Below are positions 34,704 through 42,203 of a stretch of 64,000 nt of DNA, in pieces. Location of the stretch: positions 1,488,403 through 1,552,402 of the forward strand of contig DDIN01000008.1 of assembly GCA_002338565.1 (NCBI GenBank), written 5' to 3'. Under the pieces are notes generated by a model that was not told where the DNA came from, did not search any database, and saw nothing but the letters and a program-made list of their open reading frames with translations. Numbering within the stretch: the stretch's first letter is position 1; each line of letters begins with the position of its first letter. Position numbers and translations under genes: made by a program. Origin of the DNA: Hyphomonadaceae bacterium UBA1849. GTDB lineage: Bacteria; Pseudomonadota; Alphaproteobacteria; Caulobacterales; Hyphomonadaceae.

Positions 34704-34919
34704 TTAGTCTTCAGCTGGACGCAGGTTACCTGCAGACATTTTGCCGGAGCGTTTGTCTTGTTCCATGTCGTAAGAGATGCGGTCGCCTTCGTTCAGTGTG
34801 CCAAGCGGAGATGACTCAACGCGGGAGATGTGTACGAAAACGTCGTTTGAACCATCAGTAGGTTCGATGAACCCGTAGCCTTTGGTGGTATTGAACCACT
34901 TCACAGTGCCGGTTGCCAT
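34704..34919 (-). CDS. Cold shock domain protein (CspA family)
   Basis: 71-residue single-strand nucleic-acid binding protein, MATGTVKWFNTTKGYGFIEP with RNP1 and RNP2 motifs (KGYGFIEP and VFVHISRVE). The ATG at 34919 follows AAGGAATAT. It acts as an RNA chaperone. The long upstream intergenic region may encode a structured leader, as in other csp genes, but no match was established. Confidence 0.96.
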   Translation of the reverse strand: MATGTVKWFNTTKGYGFIEPTDGSNDVFVHISRVESSPLGTLNEGDRISYDMEQDKRSGKMSAGNLRPAED

Positions 34920-35281
34920 GTAGTATATTCCTTGGGGGTTTGCAGCGAGGCGCACCTCGTCCGCGGTCTTTAAGTTTACCGAAATTGAGAAGAGGGTTCA
35001 GCCGGTCCGCAAAGTTGGAAAGAGCGTCGCGCTAAAATCATCAGCTGAATGTCGATAACCGCTCTCTACGCGTTTTACGCAATTTTAGCAAGGACATCAC
35101 TGGACGGGATGCAATAATCTGCGTCCCGTTGCAAAAATGTTTGGTCAGGTGCTGATCGAGACGATGTTGAAGCCCCTCCCGTCAGGCTGGTACGTGTTTT
35201 CTGATTTGCTTTAAGCGCGTAGCTTGATGGGGATAAGTTTCGCCCCGCGCCCATAAATTGCGGGAATGGGCGCTTCCTGCA
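34920..35281. other. Intergenic region with two hairpins, no gene seen
   Basis: 362 bases between csp and the DUF411 gene. A hairpin at 35104-35129 (ACGGGATGCA against TGCGTCCCGT, one G-U pair) and another at 35247-35273 (GCGCCC against GGGCGC, 15-base loop) are visible. The second lies just beyond the DUF411 stop and could end that transcript. The csp leader should lie at the left side. No ORF here has convincing coding signs. Confidence 0.4.
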
Positions 35282-35749
35282 TTAATCATGAAGATGAATG
35301 GCCGTGGCGCCCGTATAAGTCGCATAGGTTTCTGCGCTGTCGTCAGAAAACAGGACGACATTGTAGGTGTCCGGCATGCCGGGTGTTTCCATACCCGGTG
35401 AGCCCATAGGCATGCCCGGAACTGAGAGGCCTGTCGCGTCGGGGCGCTCAGCCAAAAGTCGGTGGACTTCATGCGCCGGCACATGGCCTTCCAGAACATA
35501 CCCCTCAACAACGCCTGTGTGACAGCTGGTGAGTTCCTGCGGAACGCCAAGCTGATCGCGGATCGGCGTCATGTTTTCTGTTTCATGGACCTCAACCTCG
35601 AACCCGTTCTCACGCAAATGGTCCACCCAGTGCGCGCAGCATCCACACCATGGCGTTTTATGTACGGTCACAGTTTGCGCCATTGCAGCGAAGGGTAAAG
35701 CGCTGATTGTGCAGGCAACAAAGAGGGTGCGCGTAAGGCGTTTAATCAT
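35282..35749 (-). CDS. DUF411 domain protein (exported, putative metal binding)
   Basis: 155 residues with a signal peptide (MIKRLTRTLFVACTISALPF, cleavage near AMAQ). DUF411: VTVHKTPWCGCCAHWVDHL (Cys-Gly-Cys-Cys), VPQELTSCHTGVVEGYVLEG and VPAHEVHRLL are the family signatures. A Met/Gly/Pro-rich tail (LSVPGMPMGSPGMETPGMP) could bind copper. Members are often near copper-resistance genes, but none is in this window. GGGGAGCC precedes the ATG. Confidence 0.9.
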   Translation of the reverse strand: MIKRLTRTLFVACTISALPFAAMAQTVTVHKTPWCGCCAHWVDHLRENGFEVEVHETENMTPIRDQLGVPQELTSCHTGVVEGYVLEGHVPAHEVHRLLAERPDATGLSVPGMPMGSPGMETPGMPDTYNVVLFSDDSAETYATYTGATAIHLHD

Positions 35750-35947
35750 GTCAGGCTCCCCGTAGAAAAGTCATGTGAAAGTCCCCTTCAAAGCGTAATA
35801 TGACACCAGCTAGCTCTTAACGTGTGATGAAATGGAGCTGGAGTATTTTCCGTATAGTTCCTGCGTGTTCGTCGTTCAAATTTGCTCATCGATATGATCA
35901 GAAATTTACAATTGCCCCGAAGGGATAATGTCATTACACGCGCCCCC

Positions 35948-38188
35948 ATGATGAAAAATCTGAACGTGTTTTTGAGTGCCGCGCTCCTCGCTGGAGCCGG
36001 AAATGCCGCCGCGCAGGATGATGTCAGCGCGGATCGTCGTCTGGACCCTGTGACAGTTTCGGTCACCCGTATCGAGCAGCCTGTCTCCGATCTGCCTGCC
36101 TCTGTTTCCGTGCTGGATGGCGAACGCCTCGATCTGGCGTCGAGCTATCTTGGCGCGGCTGATCTGACAAATCTTGCCACCGGTGTAGAGGCGGCTGTCG
36201 CAAACGGCACTCAGGTTGCGTTCCAGATCCGCGGCATTGGCGCGGTAGACCACCAAGCGCTCACCCCTTCAGCGGCTGCGGTATATTCCGATGGCGTGTT
36301 CCTGGCCACGAATGTTCAGACAGGTCTGATGCTCTATGACCTTGAGCGCGTTGAAATCCTGAAAGGGCCGCAGGGCACGCTTTATGGGCGTAACGCTTCC
36401 AGCGGTGCAGTGAACCTCATCTCTGCGCGTCCGTCTGATGATCAGACACGTTATATCCGTGTAGGCGTCGGCAATTACGACCGCTATGACGCGGCAGCTG
36501 CCTTTGGTGACGCGCTGACAGAAAATGTCAGCTATCGTATTGCGGGTAACTACACGTCGCGCGGCCCGGTTCTGGACAATGTGTCTGGCCCGTCTGCTGC
36601 CGGCGGCGAAACGGACCAATTCGGCCTGCGTGCGGGACTCCTCTTCGATCTTGATGCCAGCGAGCTTCTCCTCAGCGCGCACTATGAAGAAGACAATGGC
36701 GTGAACACGACGCCGCGCAATGACAGCCTGACGCTCGGCGATCATGAAATCTCCAGCGAGGGCGAAGGTATTCAGGACACGGATAACGCGTTCTATGGCG
36801 TGTCTGCTGAATATACCCGCACTCTGGGCGCGTGGGATCTTTTCTCCCTCACAGCCATTGAAGGCTATGAGCAGAATTACGGATTCGACTTTGATGGCAC
36901 GCCAGCGCCGTTCGGCAATCAGAGCCTCAATGCGAACCTGTCTTATGATCGTGACTATGTGCAGCTGTCGCAGGAGCTTCGCCTGACGGGGAAGACGAGC
37001 TATGGCACGGCGCTGTATGGCGCAGCGCTTTCAGCTGATGAGTTCCAGCAGCGCTACACCATCTGGTGCGGCCAGCTCGACCCTGCCACACAGCTTGGCA
37101 CGTGCAGCTATGTCGGCGCGCCCGGACGTGTGGGCCCGACACCAACAAGCACGGGCACAGCAACGACGCTCGTCACTGATATCGAGCAGACCCGCGAAAC
37201 CTTTTCGCTCTTCACCAGCCATCAGATTGATCTGTCAGAGGCGCTTCAGTTCACCATTGGTGCGCGCCTGACAGACGAGACGATTGAAGGCAACGGGCAG
37301 GGCGTTCACATCTTTGATGACGGCGTGGTCGGCTTCAATAATCGCGACGGTCTGGGCGCTGCGATTGGCGGTAACGAGATCAGCGAGACGCGTCTCTCAG
37401 GTAACGCTGCGCTGTCTTACGACTTTGCCGCCGGCATGGCCTATGCCAGCATTTCCAATGGCTTCAAGTCTGGTGGTTTTAACGGAGAAGTCGCGAACAA
37501 TGCTGCCCATTACGCGGATGAAGGCCTGTTCGCAGCTGAAACCGTGACCGCCTATGAGGTCGGTTTCAAATCTGCGCCGAACCCGCGCTATAGTTATAGC
37601 CTCGCGGCTTTCTATCTGGATTATAATAATCCGCAGGCCCGTATCTTCGTCTCCTTCGACCTGCCGGGTGGTGGCACGATTACGTCAAACTCGCTCTCCA
37701 ACCTCGACGAAGCAGAATCCTATGGCTTTGAAGCGGAGTTCAGCCTTCGCCCAACAGATGCGCTAACGTTGAACGGCTCGCTCACCCTCAATGAGACAGA
37801 GATCCAGCAGACTTCTAACATTGGCGGCAATGCGGCCCTGTTTGATCGCAATCCGCTGCCCTTCGCGCCGGATACATCGTTCACGCTGGGCGGCTCCTAC
37901 GCGTTTGATATGACCGATACGATCTCAGCGCTCGCCTCCGTGCATGGCAAATATCGCAGCGAGTATTTCCTCGATGCTGAAGGCCTCGCCGCACGCAGTC
38001 AGGACGGGTTTGCCACGCTTCAGGCTGCGCTCGATCTCGGCTTTGAAGGCACGGATGTGACGCTCAGCGTCTGGGGACGTAACCTCACCGATGAAGACTA
38101 TGCCGTCTCCGGCTATGGCTTTATCGGCTATAACACCTTCCGGTCCGAGCCGCGTACATTCGGCGCCTCTCTGGAGTATGTGTTCTAG
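35948..38188 (+). CDS. TonB-dependent outer-membrane receptor
   Basis: About 746 residues from ATG 35948 (next ATG 35951), with a signal peptide (MMKNLNVFLSAALLAGAGNA, cleavage near AQD) and a TonB-box-like DPVTVSVTR. The plug domain has SDLPASVSVLDGERL, IRGIGAVDHQ and LERVEILKGPQGTLYGRNAS. The beta barrel ends in the usual aromatic residue (ASLEYVF). No obvious ribosome site precedes either ATG, and the ORF is open to 35882. The ligand is unknown; there is no adjacent transporter. Confidence 0.92.
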   Translation: MMKNLNVFLSAALLAGAGNAAAQDDVSADRRLDPVTVSVTRIEQPVSDLPASVSVLDGERLDLASSYLGAADLTNLATGVEAAVANGTQVAFQIRGIGAVDHQALTPSAAAVYSDGVFLATNVQTGLMLYDLERVEILKGPQGTLYGRNASSGAVNLISARPSDDQTRYIRVGVGNYDRYDAAAAFGDALTENVSYRIAGNYTSRGPVLDNVSGPSAAGGETDQFGLRAGLLFDLDASELLLSAHYEEDNGVNTTPRNDSLTLGDHEISSEGEGIQDTDNAFYGVSAEYTRTLGAWDLFSLTAIEGYEQNYGFDFDGTPAPFGNQSLNANLSYDRDYVQLSQELRLTGKTSYGTALYGAALSADEFQQRYTIWCGQLDPATQLGTCSYVGAPGRVGPTPTSTGTATTLVTDIEQTRETFSLFTSHQIDLSEALQFTIGARLTDETIEGNGQGVHIFDDGVVGFNNRDGLGAAIGGNEISETRLSGNAALSYDFAAGMAYASISNGFKSGGFNGEVANNAAHYADEGLFAAETVTAYEVGFKSAPNPRYSYSLAAFYLDYNNPQARIFVSFDLPGGGTITSNSLSNLDEAESYGFEAEFSLRPTDALTLNGSLTLNETEIQQTSNIGGNAALFDRNPLPFAPDTSFTLGGSYAFDMTDTISALASVHGKYRSEYFLDAEGLAARSQDGFATLQAALDLGFEGTDVTLSVWGRNLTDEDYAVSGYGFIGYNTFRSEPRTFGASLEYVF

Positions 38189-38203
38189 CCATAATAAAGG
38201 TAA

Positions 38204-38235
38204 AAACCCCGGAGAGCCTGCGCTGTCCGGGGTTT
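38204..38235. terminator. Bidirectional terminator after the TonB-dependent receptor
   Basis: AAACCCCGGA (38204-38213), 12-base loop, TCCGGGGTTT (38226-38235). Lies between two convergent genes. Confidence 0.8.
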
Positions 38236-38262
38236 ATGTTGTTTGCAATGCGGTGCCTGCGC

Positions 38263-38820
38263 CTAAGCCGCAGCGCGGGCCGTTTTAGAGCGGCGGCGCT
38301 TCGTGCCATGCCCCATTTTGCGAAAGATTTCTTCGACATCGGGTTTCATGACGAGGCCGCTTGCCTCTTCATTTTCGTCAACAAGCAGACCGATCATCTT
38401 GCTGGCGGTCATGCTGTCTGTCTCGTTATCCGGCCAGAGCACCGCTTCGCGCTTCTTGCACATATTGCCGAAATAGGTCTGCCAGGACTGGGTTTTCCAG
38501 CCGCAGATCGCGGTGAGTTCGCTGGCCGTCTTGCCCGGATTGTCGATCAGTGCAGTGATGGCCTTGGCTTCGGTGGCGGTCGCCGGCGAGGTGATGAACA
38601 CGTCATGCACGCGCTCGGCCATGCTCATGGCTGACAGGTCGTCATAGCGTGCCTGCTTCTCTTCAGCGGCGACGTCGATCAGTGCCTGCAGTACGCGTTC
38701 GGCGTTTTCTGCCTGACCTTCCTTGCCATTGTCACGCATGGCTTCGGCATTGAATTTGAGTTTCTCGCGATTTTTCGCGGACATGCCTGGAAGGCTTTCG
38801 ATAACTTTGTCGATACTCAT
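38263..38820 (-). CDS. Hypothetical cytoplasmic protein
   Basis: 185 residues from ATG 38820 (MSIDKVIESLPGMSAKNREK). Mostly helical, with a run of basic residues at the C terminus (HGTKRRRSKTARAAA) that could contact nucleic acid. Internal features: LIDNPGKTASELTAICGWK, reminiscent of a helix-turn-helix, then WQTYFGNMCKKREAVLWPD. No named family recognised. No clear ribosome site; an ATG at 38838 is an alternative. Confidence 0.6.
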   Translation of the reverse strand: MSIDKVIESLPGMSAKNREKLKFNAEAMRDNGKEGQAENAERVLQALIDVAAEEKQARYDDLSAMSMAERVHDVFITSPATATEAKAITALIDNPGKTASELTAICGWKTQSWQTYFGNMCKKREAVLWPDNETDSMTASKMIGLLVDENEEASGLVMKPDVEEIFRKMGHGTKRRRSKTARAAA

Positions 38821-38953
38821 GAGACGGGTCCAGTGCACTCTGAAATGGAAGTCTGCGCCGTTAGCCTGATGCAGGTCTGACCTGTTGGGCTTCGGGCGCG
38901 TTTTTAGTTGGGCTCAGCCTTCGCAAACCGGATGTTCTGAAGGCTGCAGCAGA

Positions 38954-39139
38954 TCAGCCAGCCGTGGCCGGGTGAAACAGGGTGAGCGTGCCGCGTAGGC
39001 GTTTCTCGGCATCCTGGCGTTTCGGGATTATTGCAGGCTGAGAGACAGGCTTTGCAGTACGCGGCGCGAAAGCTTGCTCGGCGAGGCTGCCTTTTGCAGC
39101 GTTCGGGCTGCGCGGATTTTTGTAAGTAATAATCGTCAT
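38954..39139 (-). CDS. Small hypothetical basic protein
   Basis: 61 residues from ATG 39139 (MTIITYKNPRSPNAAKGSLA) with GAAAGAC upstream; ends LTLFHPATAG. It is basic and rich in Ala, Pro and Lys. A longer reading begins at 39205. No homolog recognised, so this may be a real short gene or a chance ORF. Confidence 0.35.
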   Translation of the reverse strand: MTIITYKNPRSPNAAKGSLAEQAFAPRTAKPVSQPAIIPKRQDAEKRLRGTLTLFHPATAG

Positions 39140-39674
39140 GTCTTTGTCTTTCGTGATCGAAGCTTTGGCTCCGATAAGCTCTTCCGGGCCTGGCGCGCAT
39201 GTCATGTGACGGCGCGGGTTCGGAGAGGTGCAGCGGCGTCTGCCTTAGTAGGGCTGAAGCGGGCTGCGAAAATGTCCAGAAGACGGGCGCGACAATTGAC
39301 GGCGCGGTAAAGCGGCCAGTCCGGGTAAGGTCAGCGGGTCTTTCTGGAGTCGTTTCCGTATATGCCGAAAATGTTCCGGTCTTTCAGATGAGCTGAAATA
39401 CTCATCAGTGTTCCATATATATAGGCGCTGATTAATATTTTGCACCGGTCGAAATAAAAATAAATTCCGGCCCGCGGGATACATAATTTTATTTGGTTTT
39501 ATTTTTCGTTTTTCTGAATTCGGGTGATGGGTTTTATTTGGCCTGCTCGCATTGTTTCTTGCAGGTTCGGCCCAGCTGCACCGTCAGCCTTGAGCCTGTT
39601 CTATGCGAGGCTTGCCTCGCGAGAACGAAGAAGGACAACCGTGAGCAAAGCGAACTGGCGTGAGATAAAAAACT
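39140..39674. other. AT-rich intergenic region, no gene seen
   Basis: 535 bases without a supported gene. From about 39370 to 39540 the composition drops to clearly AT-rich (runs such as TAAAAATAAATT). Two overlapping alternative hairpins lie at 39382-39406 (TTTCA..TGAAA and GATGAG..CTCATC), and a perfect GCGAGGC-tt-GCCTCGC at 39605-39620. Possibly promoter and leader DNA. Short ORFs here are unconvincing. Confidence 0.4.
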
Positions 39675-39887
39675 CTACCAATGCGGCGGAGGCCGGTCGA
39701 CAGGCGCGGCCTCACCCGCAGACAGCTCGGCATCGGCCACGCGGTCACGCAGCGCCGCCAGCTGGCGCTCCATACGCTCGATAATCTTCCACTGCTCTGT
39801 AATGGCGGTGTTCAGATCCTCAATCGTCTGCTCCTGATGGGCAGTGCGCATTTCCAGTTCGTCGAGGCGTGATGTGGTGTCGGTCAT
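39675..39887 (-). CDS. slyX: SlyX family protein
   Basis: 70 residues, mostly a coiled coil (RLDELEMRTAHQEQTIEDLN) ending in the family's conserved Pro-Pro-His-aromatic tail (VDRPPPHW). The function of SlyX is not well defined. Starts at ATG 39887. Confidence 0.85.
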   Translation of the reverse strand: MTDTTSRLDELEMRTAHQEQTIEDLNTAITEQWKIIERMERQLAALRDRVADAELSAGEAAPVDRPPPHW

Positions 39888-39940
39888 GATCAGGCTTTAC
39901 CTCTGGCAGAGGATTTGAGCAATGGACAGAGCGCGCCAGC

Positions 39941-40360
39941 TCAGTCTGTCCGTATAACGCTCTCCACCACGGACCAGTTGATCCAGCACAGCGTGCCATA
40001 AGACGCTGACTCACCACGCTGCAGTCCGCGCCAGCCAGCGGGGCAGCCATCATGTTTCAGAACATCCAACGGGTCCGCCAGATCGGTAAAAGTAACGGAC
40101 GTGTCGGTGATGTCCCACTCGCCGGTGGAGCTATTGCCCGCGCCCCAGCATCGCAGGTTCAGCACGCCGTGAGAGGAATAGTTTCCGTACTGATCATTCG
40201 TGCTCCTGAATGTGGCCTCACAGGCAAGGTCGCTCGTCGAGATCGTGTAGGTGTCGCCGCTCATCGGGAAGCGGTGTTGAGCCGAGGCGGCAGGGGCGGC
40301 CATCAGCGCGCCAAGGGCGGCGCAACCTGTTACGGCGAAACGTAGGGAAGAAAGTGTCAT
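39941..40360 (-). CDS. Secreted protein of unknown function
   Basis: 139 residues from ATG 40360 (GGAGGGT upstream) with a signal peptide (MTLSSLRFAVTGCAALGALM, cleavage near ASAQ). The mature part is beta-rich with four cysteines (SDLACEA, LRCWGAG, HDGCPAG, GTLCWIN), likely two disulfides. No family recognised. It is 53 bases upstream of slyX on the same strand. Confidence 0.65.
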   Translation of the reverse strand: MTLSSLRFAVTGCAALGALMAAPAASAQHRFPMSGDTYTISTSDLACEATFRSTNDQYGNYSSHGVLNLRCWGAGNSSTGEWDITDTSVTFTDLADPLDVLKHDGCPAGWRGLQRGESASYGTLCWINWSVVESVIRTD

Positions 40361-40664
40361 CGGGACCCTCCGGGGCTTAGGCGACTGGACGTCATGCTTG
40401 GGATTACGCAACGCCGATAGCATTCTTTGGCCGTGAGTTATGAGAAAATGTCAGTCAATCAGCGATTTTTGTGTGGAGACGTTTCAGCGTGGCAGCCCAG
40501 AGCGCGTTCTGTGCAACGCGTAGCCATCGCGAGAACATCCCCTAAAACACCAACACAATTATCGCCACAGAGGGGGCTCTGTCGCGCGTGGGAATGATTT
40601 GGGGATTTGGGCTTCTTGTTTGTTCTCGTGAGCCTTCGGCTCACATAGAACGCGCTCAAGGCTG
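40361..40664. other. Poorly coding region next to the defence locus
   Basis: 304 bases with several overlapping short ORFs on the minus strand and no supported gene. No terminator or promoter could be assigned with confidence. Confidence 0.35.
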
Positions 40665-41243
40665 CTACGCGGCGCGTAAGATTTGATGACTGGACATGCT
40701 GGGCGGGCCACGGGCAACCCTGATGGCTGTTTGTGGGCTTCGAGCGATAGACATGGATCCTGTGAATCCATGTCCGCGAGCAGGTGTCCGAAGGGCGGAG
40801 GGGGCATGCCGAGGTCCGCGCTGCCATGGAATGATAAGGCAATGCACGCAGAGCATCAGGCAGGCAAGCTCGCGCGCCAGCGTCTCAGCGCGCTCAAAGG
40901 TTCCAAGTGTGGTTTGAAGTTGCTCAATCAGCTCCGCAGGGGAGGCGGGCTCGATAAATGTGTGAAGGGCAGAAGGGGCGAGGTCTTCAAGGTTTGAGCG
41001 CAGCGACTCGACCGCCGCCGGGCATCCGGCCGCGTTCAGCTGACATGCCGCAAGATACCGGATGGAGGCTTCCACCATCGCATCGGCGGAGCGCACCATA
41101 GAGACGATCTCGGCAGGCACGATTGTATGACCCGCATGATGGAGGCGGAGCAGATAGCTAAGCAGCCGCGCCAGAAACAGCCCGACCACCCGGCTCGGGC
41201 CGGGCAGGGTGTGGAGCATGTCAAAGGCAGGCGCGGTGATCAT
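40665..41243 (-). CDS. Hypothetical helical protein with an atypical C-terminal tail
   Basis: 192 residues from ATG 41243. Residues 1-135 look like a genuine helical protein (VVGLFLARLLSYLLRLHHAG; AEIVSMVRSADAMVEASIRY; AETLARELACLMLCVHCLII). From about residue 140 the sequence becomes rich in Arg, Pro, Ser and His (PRHAPSALRTPARGHGF, then SMSIARSPQTAI), unlike a folded domain. It is read through the hairpin at 40750-40774. The original C terminus may have been replaced by noncoding DNA. No family recognised. Confidence 0.45.
   Translation of the reverse strand: MITAPAFDMLHTLPGPSRVVGLFLARLLSYLLRLHHAGHTIVPAEIVSMVRSADAMVEASIRYLAACQLNAAGCPAAVESLRSNLEDLAPSALHTFIEPASPAELIEQLQTTLGTFERAETLARELACLMLCVHCLIIPWQRGPRHAPSALRTPARGHGFTGSMSIARSPQTAIRVARGPPSMSSHQILRAA
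40750..40774. repeat. Inverted repeat, 9-bp arms
   Basis: GACATGGAT (40750-40758), 7-base spacer, ATCCATGTC (40766-40774). Lies inside the atypical tail of the preceding ORF, suggesting an intergenic repeat element. Only one copy was noticed in this window. Confidence 0.45.
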
Positions 41244-41350
41244 CCGCCAAGTTTAGGCTCGCGGGTGAGAAGGGGGATTGTTTTTGCGGAGCGCCTCTCG
41301 TCCAGCAGCTCTTAAATTACCCTAAACGGCGAGGAAATTTATATTAATTT

Positions 41351-41372
41351 CAACTTAATGGGAATCAAGTTG
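41351..41372. promoter_or_regulatory. Inverted repeat upstream of hamA
   Basis: CAACTT (41351-41356), 10-base spacer, AAGTTG (41367-41372), about 40 bases before the hamA start in an AT-rich stretch that should contain the promoter. A repressor site or leader hairpin is possible. Confidence 0.35.
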
Positions 41373-41411
41373 AAGTATGTTTGAAGAACTGCTTGGGGGA
41401 AGTTTGTTACA

Positions 41412-42203
41412 ATGGATGGCGTCAACCGAATAGAATATGATGGTGTCCTATGTTACCGAGTTGAAAAACTCTCCACGGATTTGAAAGAGGAAATTCGCGG
41501 CTCGTTGGCCGGAATCTGCCACGGAGCAGAAAAAGCCACATCCGGCAGCTCACTTTATACCTATAAGCGGACACTGAGAGAGTTTTTAAATCGGTTCTAT
41601 AAAAAGACAGAAGCCACTCAGAAAGGAATGATTGGCGAGCTTCTAAGCCATGTACTTTTGACAGCCTTTGAGAAAAAATATTCTTCAATAAATCCATACT
41701 TCAACATGGAAGAAGAAAGTATCAAAAAGGGCTTCGATCTCGTATTTTCTAATTCCGACGACAAAAATGTTTGGCTGGCCGAGGTCAAGGCTGGAGCCTG
41801 CTCGGCTAATGTCGACGACAAACTCAAGAGCTTGCTCCGACTAGCGCGCGACGACCTGTTTGAAAAGCTTAACAGTTCTAGGTTTGCACTTTGGCAAAAC
41901 GCCATCAACGGCGTTGCTGTGGCGGTGAAAGATATCTCTGTCAAAAAAGCGCTATCAAAAATTCTGGAGAGACATAATGAAAACGCCGTAGATGGTCTGT
42001 CTAAAAGTCAAGATTACAACGTCATATTAATCGCCGTTGCGTTTAAAGGCGACCTCATTTTTACTGCTGACGATGAGACTGTTATTCGCGAGCAAAGCAG
42101 TCAATCTATTCAAAAAAAATTTAAGTCCGCATGTATGGTTGCTATCCAAAAATCAACGCTTGGAGCAATTGTGGATTTTTTTGAAGACGAGGTGACTAGC
42201 TGA
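41412..42203 (+). CDS. hamA: Hachiman anti-phage system protein HamA (DUF1837 nuclease)
   Basis: 263-residue effector of the two-gene Hachiman defence system. In the DUF1837 (HamA C-terminal) core, seen here at about residues 70-245, the conserved pieces appear in order: GMIGELLSHVLL (Glu76, His80), KKGFDLVF (Asp109) and WLAEVKAG (Glu124, Lys126). This gives the Asp...Glu-x-Lys signature of PD-(D/E)xK nucleases. Family knowledge: HamA is held inactive by HamB and cleaves DNA when released. GGGGGAAG lies upstream of the ATG. The stop overlaps hamB as TGATG. GC content is clearly below that of neighbours, suggesting horizontal gain. Confidence 0.88.
   Translation: MDGVNRIEYDGVLCYRVEKLSTDLKEEIRGSLAGICHGAEKATSGSSLYTYKRTLREFLNRFYKKTEATQKGMIGELLSHVLLTAFEKKYSSINPYFNMEEESIKKGFDLVFSNSDDKNVWLAEVKAGACSANVDDKLKSLLRLARDDLFEKLNSSRFALWQNAINGVAVAVKDISVKKALSKILERHNENAVDGLSKSQDYNVILIAVAFKGDLIFTADDETVIREQSSQSIQKKFKSACMVAIQKSTLGAIVDFFEDEVTS

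Noticed and set aside
35182..35550. 122-residue minus-strand ORF overlapping the DUF411 gene
   Set aside because: It is another frame of the same strand through the DUF411 coding region, with unnatural composition.
39524..39784. 86-residue plus-strand ORF overlapping slyX
   Set aside because: Overlaps slyX in antisense and shows only Arg/Pro-rich low-complexity sequence at its end.
40459..40842. 127-residue minus-strand ORF left of the defence locus
   Set aside because: Rich in Ser, Arg, His and Cys, no motif; overlaps another unconvincing ORF and an inverted repeat, so noncoding DNA is more likely.
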